From: Solimonas thermocellulolyticum
Lineage (GTDB): Bacteria > Pseudomonadota > Gammaproteobacteria > Nevskiales > Nevskiaceae
Reading direction: 5' to 3'
DNA length: 64,000 nucleotides
Assembly (NCBI RefSeq): GCF_040327995.1
Contig: NZ_JBEPIJ010000001.1
Location: 186,001-250,000, forward strand
The notes under the pieces are model-generated. The model was not told the origin of the DNA and searched no databases. It saw nothing but the letters and a program-made list of their open reading frames with translations. Below, piece by piece: positions 25,391 through 34,203 of the stretch (position 1 is its first letter; each line of letters begins with the position of its first letter). The translations under genes and the position numbers were made by a program.

Positions 25391-25784
25391 TCGCGTACTC
25401 ACCGCCGATTTGCCGGCGATCCCACGCAAGCGCTACTTCGCGATCGGTGAGGTCAGCGAACTGTGCGACGTCAAACCGCACGTCCTGCGCTACTGGGAGC
25501 AGGAGTTTCCGCAGCTCAAGCCGGTCAAGCGCCGCGGCAATCGCCGCTACTACCAGCAGGACGATGTGCTGATGGTGCGCCGCATCCGCAGCCTGCTCTA
25601 CGAACAGGGCTTCACCATCGGCGGCGCACGCCAGCGCCTCAAGGAAATGGCGCGTGGTGGCCGTGAGAACGACCCCAACCCCAGCGGCCCCGTGCGATCG
25701 CGACCTTCCGGCAACCGTCGCCGCGAGGAAATCAAAGAACTGCGCGACGAGCTCGAATCGTTGCTGCGTCTGTTCCCCGAATGA
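25374..25784 (+). CDS. MerR family transcriptional regulator
   Basis: This 136-residue regulator has an N-terminal MerR winged HTH (about 20-90: YFAIGEVSELCDVKPHVLRY and RRGNRRYYQQDDVLMVRRI). A short C-terminal helix, EEIKELRDELESLLRLF, is probably for dimerisation. The effector-binding cysteines of metal sensors are absent. This gene is conserved after ihfA in many gammaproteobacteria (often called HTH-type MlrA-like), but its target is unknown. The start lies within the last 17 nt of ihfA. Confidence 0.93.
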   Translation: MSPADNRVLTADLPAIPRKRYFAIGEVSELCDVKPHVLRYWEQEFPQLKPVKRRGNRRYYQQDDVLMVRRIRSLLYEQGFTIGGARQRLKEMARGGRENDPNPSGPVRSRPSGNRRREEIKELRDELESLLRLFPE

Positions 25785-25843
25785 CCGTCGGCTTTCCTTG
25801 CCGGGGGGGCTTCGCTACACTGCGCGCCCCTTGAGTCATCATC

Positions 25844-25923
<80 letters not shown>

Positions 25924-25928
25924 TGATC

Positions 25929-25960
25929 AAGGAGCCAGACGGATCGTCTGGCTCCTTTTT
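25929..25960 (+). terminator. Intrinsic terminator after tRNA-Pro
   Basis: AAGGAGCCAGACG (25929-25941) pairs with CGTCTGGCTCCTT (25945-25957). Only 3 nt separate the arms, and the stem is followed by a T tract. It begins 7 nt after the tRNA. Confidence 0.9.
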
Positions 25961-26030
25961 CATGTTTCATGGGCTGGGGAGCGCGGCTGCGCAAGCTCGC
26001 GCGGGCGCCGCGCCGGCGCGAATCGGCGCA

Positions 26031-27650
26031 TCAGGCGCCCAGGATGACCCGCGCGGCATTGCGTCCCGGCGCGCCGCTGACGCCGCCGCCGGGATGGGCG
26101 CCGGCACCGCACAGGTAGAGTCCACGTACCGGCGTGCGGTGATCGCTCCAGCCCGGCACCGGGCGAAAACCAAAGAGCTGGTGCAGCGTCATCGCGCCGT
26201 GAAAGATGTTGCCGCCGGTCAGACCGAAGCGCCGCTCCAGTTCGAGCGGCGTCAGCACCTGGCGATGCAGTACCGAGGCGGCGAAGTTCGGCGCGTACGC
26301 GTTCACCGTGTCGATGCAGCGTTGTGCGAACGCCTCGCCGATCTCGTCCCAGTGCGCGCCGGCGAGCCGGTACGGCGCGTACTGCACGAACATCTGCACG
26401 ATGTGGTGACCGGCCGGCGCCAGCGTGCGGTCCACCGAAGTCGGAATCGTCAGCTCGATCACCGGCGCGCGCGAGGGCAGGCCGCGCCGGGCGTCATCGA
26501 AGGCGTCTTCCAGGTAGTCGAGCGACGGGCTGATGTGGATGGTGCCGCGGTGCTGCGGACCGACTTCGGCGCAACCCGGCAGGCAGGCGAAGTCCGGCAG
26601 CGCCGAGACTGCGAGATTGATCTTCATCGACGCGCTCGCATAGTCGATGCGCGCGACCGCGTCGCGAAACGCCGGCGGCAGCGTGTCCTGTTCGAGCAGA
26701 CGGCGGAAGGTGACCTCGGGCGTCGCATTCGAGGCCACGCAGGGCGCGCCGATGAACTCGCCGGATGCCAGGCGCACGCCGCGCACGGCGCCGCCCACGA
26801 CCTCGATGCGCGCGACCTCGGCATGAGTGCGCACCTCGACCCCGGCGCTTTCGGCCGAGCGTCGCAGGGCTTGGCTCAACTGCCCCATGCCGCCCTCGAC
26901 ATAACCCCAGACACCGCGCGCGCCGCCGGCCGTGCCCATGACGTGATGCAGCAGCACGTAGCCGGTACCCGGCGCCGACGGCGGTGCGAAGGCGCCGATG
27001 ATCGCGTCGGTCGCCAGCGACACCTTGAGCGCCTCGGACTCGAACCAGCGGTCGAGGATAGGCCGCGCCGGACCGACGAGCAGCTCCAGCGCGGCCGGCA
27101 GATCGTCGCCGAGCTTCTTCAAGCGGCGATGCAAGCGCAGCGCGCGCAGGGCGTTGGCAACGCGCTCACCGAGATCGCGGCGACGATAACTCGCCGGCAG
27201 CGGCAACAGATCCGGGGCGATGTCTTCGAGCGCCGGTTCCAGCGCCTCGGCGATGCGGGTCAGCCAGGCTTCGTAGCGCGGATACGCCTCGGCATCACGC
27301 GCGGAGAACTTGGCGATCTCGCGCCGGTTGAGTTCGGCGTCCGGCCCCATCAGCAGCGAGCGCCCGTCGGGCAGCGGCGTGAACGACGAGGGGTTGCGCG
27401 TCAGCACGCGGTAGCCGTGGGCCTTGAGCTCGAGCTCGCGCTCGACCTGCGGCAGCAGCAGGGAGATCAGATACGAGGCCGTGGACGCGCGATAGCCGGG
27501 CGCGATCTGTTCGCTGACCGCCGCGCCGCCGACGATGCCGCGGCGTTCGAGCACCAGCACCTTGCGGCCGGCGCGCGCGAGATAGGCGGCGCAGACCAAG
27601 CCGTTGTGTCCGGCACCGACGACGATGCAGTCGTAGCCGGCGTCGCTCAC
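26031..27650 (-). CDS. Phytoene dehydrogenase-like FAD oxidoreductase (PYROXD2 type)
   Basis: This 539-residue flavoprotein has an N-terminal Rossmann motif, IVVGAGHNGLVCAAYLARAG (GxGxxG at about 10-15), and a C-terminal FAD-contact segment, LYLCGAGAHPGGGVSG. It belongs to the amine-oxidase/phytoene-desaturase superfamily and most resembles PYROXD2-like proteins rather than CrtI. No carotenoid genes are nearby. The reaction is unknown; desaturation or oxidation of a lipid-like substrate is an inference. The start overlaps the stop of the upstream lactonase-like gene by 4 nt, so the two form an operon. Confidence 0.88.
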   Translation of the reverse strand: MSDAGYDCIVVGAGHNGLVCAAYLARAGRKVLVLERRGIVGGAAVSEQIAPGYRASTASYLISLLLPQVERELELKAHGYRVLTRNPSSFTPLPDGRSLLMGPDAELNRREIAKFSARDAEAYPRYEAWLTRIAEALEPALEDIAPDLLPLPASYRRRDLGERVANALRALRLHRRLKKLGDDLPAALELLVGPARPILDRWFESEALKVSLATDAIIGAFAPPSAPGTGYVLLHHVMGTAGGARGVWGYVEGGMGQLSQALRRSAESAGVEVRTHAEVARIEVVGGAVRGVRLASGEFIGAPCVASNATPEVTFRRLLEQDTLPPAFRDAVARIDYASASMKINLAVSALPDFACLPGCAEVGPQHRGTIHISPSLDYLEDAFDDARRGLPSRAPVIELTIPTSVDRTLAPAGHHIVQMFVQYAPYRLAGAHWDEIGEAFAQRCIDTVNAYAPNFAASVLHRQVLTPLELERRFGLTGGNIFHGAMTLHQLFGFRPVPGWSDHRTPVRGLYLCGAGAHPGGGVSGAPGRNAARVILGA

Positions 27651-28723
27651 GGTGCGGTCGGAATCGCACTCAGCGGCAGGCGGCCGATCGCGGTGTCGCC
27701 GAGGCTGCCGAGATACAGCGCGTCGCCGGCCTGCTTGACGCTGGTCACCGGGCCGAAGGTGTCCTCGCCCGCATACTGCAAGTCGGCGACGATGCGACCG
27801 TCGAGATCGAGCCCCAGTACCCAGGCGTGCAGTTTCGGCTCGGGGTGGAACCAGTGCGGGAGACGGAAGATCACGCGGCGCAGATAGGGCTGCGGCAACA
27901 GCGCATCGAGTGCCGCCGTACGCGGCGCGTACAGCGCCAGCCAGAAGCGGTCGCTGCCGTTGAAGCTGATGTTGTCGGGAAAACCCGGCAGATTGTCGAT
28001 GAACACCTCCGAGGTGCCGGCGCGCTCGCCCTTGAGCCAGTAGCGCGTCACGCGATAGCGCGTGGTCTCGGTGACGAGCACATAGGCCTCGTCGGGGCCG
28101 ACGGCGACGCCATTGGCGAAATACAGTCCGGACAGCAGCGTGCGCACCTGCCCGCTGTCGAAATCGTATTCGAGCAGCCGCCCATGCGGGCGATGCTCGA
28201 AGACTTCGGCCATCAGCTCGGGCAGCGCGAACTTGGACGAGGCGTCGCTGAAATAGGCCTTGCGGCTTGCCGCCGGCCGGTCGACGTCGTCGGTGAGCCG
28301 GAATGGCAGGCCGTCGGCGGCATCCGCCAGGACGTCGACGCTACCGTCGGTGCCGATGTGCAAAAGACCGCGCATCGCATCGGCGACGAGCACGCCGCCG
28401 TCGGGCGCCAAGGCCAGACCCAGCGGACGGCCGCCGGTCTCGGCCAGCAGCTTCGGCGCCGAGCCGTCGGCGTTCATGCGCATCACACGGCCATCGACAT
28501 AGCCGGTGTGCAGACGGCCTTGTGCATCGATCGCGAGGCCCTCGGGACCGACGCCGATGCCCTCGCCGATGCGCTCGATCGCCTGCAGCACGCGGTTCGG
28601 CGCATAGCGCTCGGTCGGCAGCGGCGGCGGCTGCCAGGCCTGCGGTGCGATCGGCACCGGCCAGAACAGCAGATAGGCCGCGAGCGCGGCGAGCGGCAAG
28701 ACCAGATAACTGAGCAGACGCAT
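27647..28723 (-). CDS. Strictosidine synthase/SMP-30-like beta-propeller protein
   Basis: This 358-residue protein begins with an N-terminal hydrophobic segment (about 4-22) that could be a signal anchor. A six-bladed propeller follows, with GVGPEGLAIDAQGRLHTGY, GLYFANGVAVGPDEAYV and GFPDNISFNGSDRFWLALY, typical of the strictosidine-synthase-like/APMAP family. Bacterial members are probably Ca2+-dependent esterases or lactonases rather than alkaloid synthases. A GGGAG site supports the ATG at 28723. It is translationally coupled to the FAD oxidoreductase downstream. The exported location and substrate are inferred. Confidence 0.85.
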   Translation of the reverse strand: MRLLSYLVLPLAALAAYLLFWPVPIAPQAWQPPPLPTERYAPNRVLQAIERIGEGIGVGPEGLAIDAQGRLHTGYVDGRVMRMNADGSAPKLLAETGGRPLGLALAPDGGVLVADAMRGLLHIGTDGSVDVLADAADGLPFRLTDDVDRPAASRKAYFSDASSKFALPELMAEVFEHRPHGRLLEYDFDSGQVRTLLSGLYFANGVAVGPDEAYVLVTETTRYRVTRYWLKGERAGTSEVFIDNLPGFPDNISFNGSDRFWLALYAPRTAALDALLPQPYLRRVIFRLPHWFHPEPKLHAWVLGLDLDGRIVADLQYAGEDTFGPVTSVKQAGDALYLGSLGDTAIGRLPLSAIPTAP

Positions 28724-28815
28724 GGTTCGATCTCCCTGATGCTGCGCACTACCCGCCTGCCACCGATCCGGTTGCACCGTCCGCCTCCGCGATCGGTCGC
28801 GCGCAGGTTTGTCCC

Positions 28816-28821
28816 TATAAT
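28816..28821 (+). promoter_or_regulatory. Consensus -10 box upstream of the acyl-CoA synthetase
   Basis: A perfect TATAAT lies 135 nt before the synthetase ATG in the 233-bp divergent gap. The -35 region is weak (near 28793), so the promoter may need an activator. Confidence 0.45.
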
Positions 28822-28956
28822 GCCGCGTCGGGCGCCGCTGATGCCCGTTGCTGCACCGGCTCGCGGCCTCGCCCCTTGTGCACAGGCGGCCGTCAGATCC
28901 GCCGCGGGGCGACGCGCCGGCGCCGAATTTTTCCTTGCTCAGATTCCGGGGGAACC

Positions 28957-30621
28957 ATGTCGTCGCAGAAGAATCCGGTGGAGATGCTGCTGCAGTGGGC
29001 CAAGGAGAAGCCCAACCAAGCCTGGCTTTACCAGCCCGTGGACGGCGTCTGGAAGAAGTACACCTGGGCCGAAGCCGAGGCGCAGGTGCGCTCGATGGCG
29101 AGCGCGCTGCGCGCCCTCGGTCTGCCACCGGGCAGCGCCGTCGCGATCTCGGGGCGCAACACGGCGCACTGGGTGCTCGCCGATCTGGCGATCGCGATGG
29201 CCGGCTACATCAGCGTCGGCCTGTATCCGAAGCAGGCGCCCGAGGCGGTCAGCTACATCCTCAACCACTGCGAGGCCAAGGCGATCTTCATCGGCCCGAT
29301 GCCGGACGTCGATCAGTTCATGGGCGCGCTGCCACCCGGCATCAAGACCATCGGCTTTCCGTACGCCGAAGTGCCGCGCTGCGATCACGCCTGGGACGAG
29401 CTGGTGCGCGCCCACGAGCCCTTCGCCGGCTATCAGCCGCCGGACCCCAAGGCGCTGGTGTCGCTGATCTACACCTCCGGCACCACCGGCAATCCCAAGG
29501 GCGTGATGATCACCACCGAGAACCTCACCTTCGCCACCAGTGGGCTGATGAAGACGATGCCGGCCAAGGGGCAGGAGCGCTTCTTCTCCTACCTGCCGCT
29601 CGCGCACGCCTTCGAGCGCGGCGCCGTAGAGATGGCGTCGATCTATCTCGGCGCCGAGGTCTGGTTCCTCGAAAACCTCGACAAACTCCCCGAGCAGCTC
29701 AAGCACGTCGCGCCGACGCGCTTCTTCGGCGTGCCACTGGTCTACGGTCGCATCCAGGCCGGCGTGCTGCGCAAGATGCCGCAGGAAAAGCTCGACCGTC
29801 TGCTCAAGATTCCGCTGCTGTCGAGCCTGGTCAAGAAAAAGATCAAGAAGGGTATCGGCCTGCACAACGCGCGCTATCTGTTCGTCGGCGCCGCACCGAT
29901 GCCGATTCCGCTGATGCAGTGGTTCGAGAAGATCGGCATCACGGTGCTGCAGGGTTACGGCATGACCGAGAACAACATCTACGCCACCGCCAACCTGCCC
30001 GGCGCCAACCGCATCGGCTCGGTCGGTCGCGCCTTGCCGGGCGCCGACATGCGCATCTTCGAGCCTGATGAGAAGGGTGAGGGCGAGATCCAGTACAAGC
30101 ATCCGGGCGTGACACCCGGCTACTACAAAGATCCGGAAAAGACCGCCGAGCTGTTCACCGCCGATGGCTGGTTGCGCACGGGTGACAAGGGCCGCATCGA
30201 TCAGGACGGCTACCTGTTCATCACCGGCCGCGTCAAGGACATCTTCAAGACCCTCAAGGGCAAGTACGTCGCGCCCGCGCCGATCGAAGGCGCGCTGTCA
30301 CGCAACACCGACATCGACCAGCTCTGCCTCGTCGGCGCCGGCCTCAAGCAGCCGATCATGATCGTCACCCTGGTGCAGCCGCCCACAAAGTCACGCGAGG
30401 AGATCGAAAAGGGCCTGATCGCCGACATGGATGCGGTCAACGCGACACTCGAACCACACGAGCAGATCGCCAAGATCATCGTCGCCAAGGACGCCTGGAC
30501 GATCGACAACGGTGTGATGACGCCGACGATGAAGGTCAAGCGCAACATCGTCGAGCAGCGTTACATGCCCTTGCTCGAAAAGCATGCGGGGGATGTGAAG
30601 ACGAAGGTGGTCTGGGAGTAA
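28957..30621 (+). CDS. Long-chain acyl-CoA synthetase (AMP-binding)
   Basis: This 554-residue ANL-superfamily enzyme has the AMP-binding P-loop YTSGTTGNPKG (Y172-G182). The adenylate segment VLQGYGMTENN and GWLRTGDKGRIDQDGY with FITGRVKDIFKT near the hinge also match. It fits the FAA1/FadD15-like long-chain group rather than E. coli FadD. It activates fatty acids to acyl-CoA for degradation or lipid synthesis. GGGGGAA precedes the ATG at 28957. It is divergent from the lactonase-like operon and is followed by a long hairpin. Confidence 0.93.
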   Translation: MSSQKNPVEMLLQWAKEKPNQAWLYQPVDGVWKKYTWAEAEAQVRSMASALRALGLPPGSAVAISGRNTAHWVLADLAIAMAGYISVGLYPKQAPEAVSYILNHCEAKAIFIGPMPDVDQFMGALPPGIKTIGFPYAEVPRCDHAWDELVRAHEPFAGYQPPDPKALVSLIYTSGTTGNPKGVMITTENLTFATSGLMKTMPAKGQERFFSYLPLAHAFERGAVEMASIYLGAEVWFLENLDKLPEQLKHVAPTRFFGVPLVYGRIQAGVLRKMPQEKLDRLLKIPLLSSLVKKKIKKGIGLHNARYLFVGAAPMPIPLMQWFEKIGITVLQGYGMTENNIYATANLPGANRIGSVGRALPGADMRIFEPDEKGEGEIQYKHPGVTPGYYKDPEKTAELFTADGWLRTGDKGRIDQDGYLFITGRVKDIFKTLKGKYVAPAPIEGALSRNTDIDQLCLVGAGLKQPIMIVTLVQPPTKSREEIEKGLIADMDAVNATLEPHEQIAKIIVAKDAWTIDNGVMTPTMKVKRNIVEQRYMPLLEKHAGDVKTKVVWE

Positions 30622-30661
30622 CGCGCCGCTCCGAACAGCGGTTTCGGCCCTGGCGGGTCGA

Positions 30662-30714
30662 CCCCTCTTTCTTTGCTTGTCCAAAGAAAGAGGGGGCAAA
30701 GAAAGGACACCCCG
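30662..30714. repeat. 14-bp palindrome with third half-repeat
   Basis: CCCCTCTTTCTTTG (30662-30675) and CAAAGAAAGAGGGG (30682-30695) form a perfect 14-bp inverted repeat around a 6-nt loop. GCAAAGAAAGGACACCCC (30697-30714) repeats part of the right arm. It lies between the acyl-CoA synthetase and the convergent thioredoxin gene. It may terminate transcription on both strands, or be a copy of a genome-wide extragenic repeat. The rest of this 241-bp gap shows nothing else. Confidence 0.75.
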
Positions 30715-30862
30715 TGTCGGCGCGACCCCGAGCACGTCAGCACGGCCGGTCCGGGCAGTCGATCAGCAGGCGCGCAGTGGTGTCGGGCAGCGTGGTCACG
30801 GGCAAGTCCGCGCATGAGCGGGCGCGTGTTATAGCGGGAGCGGCCGCGCTTGGCGAGTGCGC

Positions 30863-32224
30863 TCAGGTTTTCAGTAGGGCCTTGAGTGCCGCCGCCTGCT
30901 CCGCAAACCACGGGCCGTTGGCTTTGAGCGCCTCGCCGACGACACGCCGCGCCTCGTCGCGGCGATCCAGCGCGAGCAGCGCGCGCACGCGCTGTTCGGC
31001 GACCTGCAGGCGATTGAGGCCGTAGGCGTGCAATGCCGCCCGTTCGAGATACTCCAGTGCGGCCTCGGGTTGGCCACGCGCGAGCAGGCTGCGCCCGTGA
31101 CGCAAGGCATAGACGTAGTCCTGCGGCCAGGCCTCGATCAGCGCCGGCATCAGCGCGTCCAGCGCGGTGTAGTCCCCGGTCAACATCGCGAGCTGTTCGA
31201 CGTAGACGCGCAGGTTGTCGGCGAGGTTGCGGTCGGCCTCGAGAACGCCGGCCAGCCTTCGCTCGACATCGGCCATCGCGCGCCGCAACAGCGCGATCTG
31301 GGCCTCGCGATCGCCGAGCGCGGCCTCGAGCTTTGCCATGGTCAGGATCAGCGAGCGCTCGTCGGCGCAGCGCGACGTGCCGAAAGCGCCCTGCTCGACC
31401 AGCGCCTGCATCGGTTCGCGCTGTGCCAGCAGGCGCGCACGCGGCGGCGGCACCTCGCCGCCGCAAGCCAGGTAGCGGCCGAGTTCGTAGGCGCGCGCGC
31501 AGCCCAGCTCGCCTTCGAGCGCGGCCTCGCCGGCATCGAGGCAGGCCTGCATATCGCCGCTCTGCGCCGCGGCCATGAAACGCAGGCGCGCCAGCCACTG
31601 CGCGACCGTCTCGTCCGCGGCCAGCGCCGCGCGCACCGCATCCTCGCGCGCGGCGAACCAGGCCAGGGCCGCGTCCGCAGCGTCGCGTGCGTGCCAGGAC
31701 GCCAGCACCTGCCGCGCGGCATCCACGGCCTTGGCATCGGTGCCATCGGCGAGCCGCGCGAGGGCATCGAGATCGGTGCCACGCGCGAGCAGCGCGTCGA
31801 TGGCGGCGTAGAAGTCCTCGCGCGTCTGCTCGCCGAGAATGCGGCCAAGCTCGTCACCATCGCTGTCGAGCAGCAGATAGCTCGGCAGTGCGCGAATGCC
31901 ATAGCGCTGCTTGAGCGCCGCCCCTTGCGGTGCGTCGACATCGACCTCGACCACGACCGCGCGCTCGCGCACCTGCGCCCACTGCGGTCCGGTCATCACG
32001 TGCTGGGCCATGTAGTAGCAGGAATAGCACCACGGCGCGTGGAACTCGACCAGCAGCGGCTGACGCCGCTCGTGTGCGAGGCGCCGGCCCTGCTCGAAGG
32101 ACAAACCCTCGACCGTGGCCTCGACCGCGGCTGGCGTGGCCGCCGATGTCGGGGCGCCCGACGCCGGCGGCGCGCGGTCGCAGGCCGCGACCAGCAGGGT
32201 GCCCAGCAGCAGCGCGCGCCGCAT
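30863..32224 (-). CDS. Thioredoxin-domain lipoprotein with helical repeats
   Basis: This 453-residue protein starts with a lipoprotein signal, lipobox LVAAC (C15). Asp at +2 suggests retention at the inner membrane, facing the periplasm. A thioredoxin-like domain (about 40-150) has the redox motif PWCYSCYYM (C66, C69) and a cis-Pro segment, IRALPSYLLLD. The remaining 300 residues are alpha-helical and resemble TPR-type repeats. It resembles DsbD-C-terminal/DUF953-like thioredoxins. The ATG shares its A with the upstream stop (TGATG), so it is coupled to the secreted protein gene. Confidence 0.85.
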   Translation of the reverse strand: MRRALLLGTLLVAACDRAPPASGAPTSAATPAAVEATVEGLSFEQGRRLAHERRQPLLVEFHAPWCYSCYYMAQHVMTGPQWAQVRERAVVVEVDVDAPQGAALKQRYGIRALPSYLLLDSDGDELGRILGEQTREDFYAAIDALLARGTDLDALARLADGTDAKAVDAARQVLASWHARDAADAALAWFAAREDAVRAALAADETVAQWLARLRFMAAAQSGDMQACLDAGEAALEGELGCARAYELGRYLACGGEVPPPRARLLAQREPMQALVEQGAFGTSRCADERSLILTMAKLEAALGDREAQIALLRRAMADVERRLAGVLEADRNLADNLRVYVEQLAMLTGDYTALDALMPALIEAWPQDYVYALRHGRSLLARGQPEAALEYLERAALHAYGLNRLQVAEQRVRALLALDRRDEARRVVGEALKANGPWFAEQAAALKALLKT

Positions 32225-33018
32225 CAGCGCGCCGCCCTCGCCTCGTCCGCCGCAGTCGGTTCCGCCGCATCCGGCGGCTGCAGCGGCGGCAAGCGCCCGG
32301 CCTGCGCCGGCGGCTCGCTGTAGTAGGCGATGCGCGTAACGTAAGGCTTGCCAGTCTTGGGATCCGGAATGTTCGACAGGCCGCGGTATTCGAGCAGCCT
32401 GCGCGTGTCGGGGTCGTAGCTCAGTTCGAGCGGATCGACGACGAAACGCAGCAACGAATCCGGCTCGACGAGAAAGCGCGCGGTCGTCCGCCCTTCGAAC
32501 GTGCCGTCGTCGATACGCCGCGCGCGGAACTTGAACTGGTCGAGACTGCCGGCGACGACCAGGCGTAACTGCACCCGCTCGCGCTGCATCAGCCTGTCGA
32601 AATTCGCGACGAGGACGTTGTGGAAGCCCGAGTCCGCGCAGGTCAGACCCTCGCGGGCGATGCGCCGGGTTTCCACCGCTGCGCCGGCCTTTTCGCGGCG
32701 CATGACCACGATGGGATCGCCGTTGTCGGTGATGCCCTCGCGATAGCCGGTGTCGTCGAGGCTCAGCTCGAACACCGGGACGAAGGGATCGGCGCTGAAA
32801 TCCAGCGGCTTGAAGCCGATGCGGCTGCCGTCGGGCCGGTAGTAGGCGATGCTGCCGCGCACCCAGCGGCCGTCCTCGATGACCTGCTCGTGTACCTCGG
32901 TATAGAGGTAGGCGTCGGTCTTCAGGTCGAACGCGTAACCGTAAAAGCGATCGACCGTGGTTTGCGCGCCCAGCGGCAGCGCGAGCCACAGTGCCGCCAC
33001 TGCGATGACACGACTCAT
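32224..33018 (-). CDS. Secreted protein of unknown function
   Basis: This 264-residue protein has a signal peptide, MSRVIAVAALWLALPLGAQ. The mature part is predicted mainly beta, with VDRFYGYAFDLKTDAYLYTE near its start and LLEYRGLSNIPDPKTGKPYV near its end. I do not recognise a named family, though repeated mentions of lipid-type neighbours suggest an envelope role. It overlaps the CFA-like methyltransferase upstream by 4 nt and the thioredoxin lipoprotein downstream by 1 nt, so all three are translated together. Confidence 0.75.
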   Translation of the reverse strand: MSRVIAVAALWLALPLGAQTTVDRFYGYAFDLKTDAYLYTEVHEQVIEDGRWVRGSIAYYRPDGSRIGFKPLDFSADPFVPVFELSLDDTGYREGITDNGDPIVVMRREKAGAAVETRRIAREGLTCADSGFHNVLVANFDRLMQRERVQLRLVVAGSLDQFKFRARRIDDGTFEGRTTARFLVEPDSLLRFVVDPLELSYDPDTRRLLEYRGLSNIPDPKTGKPYVTRIAYYSEPPAQAGRLPPLQPPDAAEPTAADEARAAR

Positions 33019-34106
33019 GACCGTGCTCCGTGCTTGTCCGAGCGCCGAGTATCACCCTTTGACTCGCGTCGCGCGAAACGGTAGTGCGCCACACCCCACT
33101 CGTTGCCGCCGGCGTAGCCGAACAGCTCGGCGACTGCCATGTAGAACATGCGCCAGCGCTGGAACCAGATCGCCGCCTGCTCGTCGCCGTAGGCCCGACG
33201 GAACACCGGCATGATCTGTGCCTTCTTCGCGTCCATGCTGGCGAGCCAGTGGTTCGCGGTACGCTCGTAGTGGGTGCCGGACAGCCACCACTGCCGTTCG
33301 AGCTTGACGTCGTCCTGGAAATTGAGCAGCAGGTTCTCGCTGGGCATGGTGCCGCCGGTGAAGAAGTACCGGCTCATCCAGTCGGTCTGGTTGGCAACCT
33401 CGAAGTGATACGCGAGTAGCTTGTGCACGAAGATGTGCACGAACAGCTTGGCCTCGGGCTTCATCCAGCGCGCGATCTTGGCGAGCAGCAGGCCGTAGTT
33501 CTTCATGTGCTCGAACATTTCGATCGACAGCACCCGATCGAATCCGGCCTCGATGCCCTCGGCGGGAAACTCGAAGTCGACGATGTTGCCGGTGATGATG
33601 CGCAGGTTGTGCAGACCGCGCTCGGCGGCGCGCGCGAGGATGAACGCGCGCTGGCCGTGCGAGTTCGACAGGCCGACGATCTCGGACTTCGGAAAGCGTT
33701 CGGCCAGCCACAGCGACAGCGAACCCCAGCCGCAACCGAGATCGAGCATGCGCTGGCCATCGACCAGTTCGGCGCGCTCGGCGTACAGAGCGAGCATGCG
33801 CTCCTCGGCCTCGGCCAGCGTCTCGTCGCCGGTGGGGTACAGCGCGCAGGAATACTTCAGCCGTGGCCCCAGATGCAGATGGAAGAACTCGGCGGGCACC
33901 TCGTAGTGCTGCGTGTTGGCGGCACCGGTCTCGATCGCGATCGGACTTGCGCGCAGCTCATCCAAGAATCGGTTGTAGCGCTGCGAGCGCAGCTCGCCGT
34001 CCTGGCTGGCCTCGTCGACCAGCCGCCGCTTGATCAGTTGGCGCATGCCCAGCCGGGCCAGCGCATCGGGGATGTATCCGCGTTCGCACAGATCGATCAG
34101 ATTCAC
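33015..34106 (-). CDS. Cyclopropane-fatty-acid-synthase-like methyltransferase
   Basis: This 363-residue SAM-dependent methyltransferase has the motif I MLDLGCGWGSLSLWLAERFP (about 120-139). It also has the CFA-type segments NTQHYEVPAEFFHLHLGPRLKYS, split around residue 70, and DRVLSIEMFEHMKNYG. It is shorter at the N-terminus than E. coli Cfa (382 aa). It acts on unsaturated acyl chains of membrane phospholipids, forming cyclopropane or methyl-branched products. It overlaps the secreted protein gene by 4 nt, and a DUF1295 reductase gene lies upstream across a repeat-filled gap. Confidence 0.9.
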   Translation of the reverse strand: MNLIDLCERGYIPDALARLGMRQLIKRRLVDEASQDGELRSQRYNRFLDELRASPIAIETGAANTQHYEVPAEFFHLHLGPRLKYSCALYPTGDETLAEAEERMLALYAERAELVDGQRMLDLGCGWGSLSLWLAERFPKSEIVGLSNSHGQRAFILARAAERGLHNLRIITGNIVDFEFPAEGIEAGFDRVLSIEMFEHMKNYGLLLAKIARWMKPEAKLFVHIFVHKLLAYHFEVANQTDWMSRYFFTGGTMPSENLLLNFQDDVKLERQWWLSGTHYERTANHWLASMDAKKAQIMPVFRRAYGDEQAAIWFQRWRMFYMAVAELFGYAGGNEWGVAHYRFARRESKGDTRRSDKHGARS

Positions 34107-34110
34107 AGCG

Positions 34111-34198
34111 GTTTCCAGTGGGTAGTTTCCGGTTTCCAGTCAAGGGACCATTCGGGTCAGGGCAGCCTTTTCGTTCCTGAAACTGGAAACTGGAAACT
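34111..34198. repeat. GTTTCCA/TGGAAAC inverted repeat element, copy D
   Basis: Left arms with GTTTCCAG at 34111-34118, GTTTCC at 34125-34130 and GTTTCCAG at 34132-34139 face right arms GAAACTGGAAACTGGAAAC at 34179-34197. About 40 nt of unrelated sequence lies between. It fills the gap between the DUF1295 and CFA-like genes and can form a long cruciform or RNA hairpin. Confidence 0.85.
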
Positions 34199-34203
34199 AA
34201 CAA

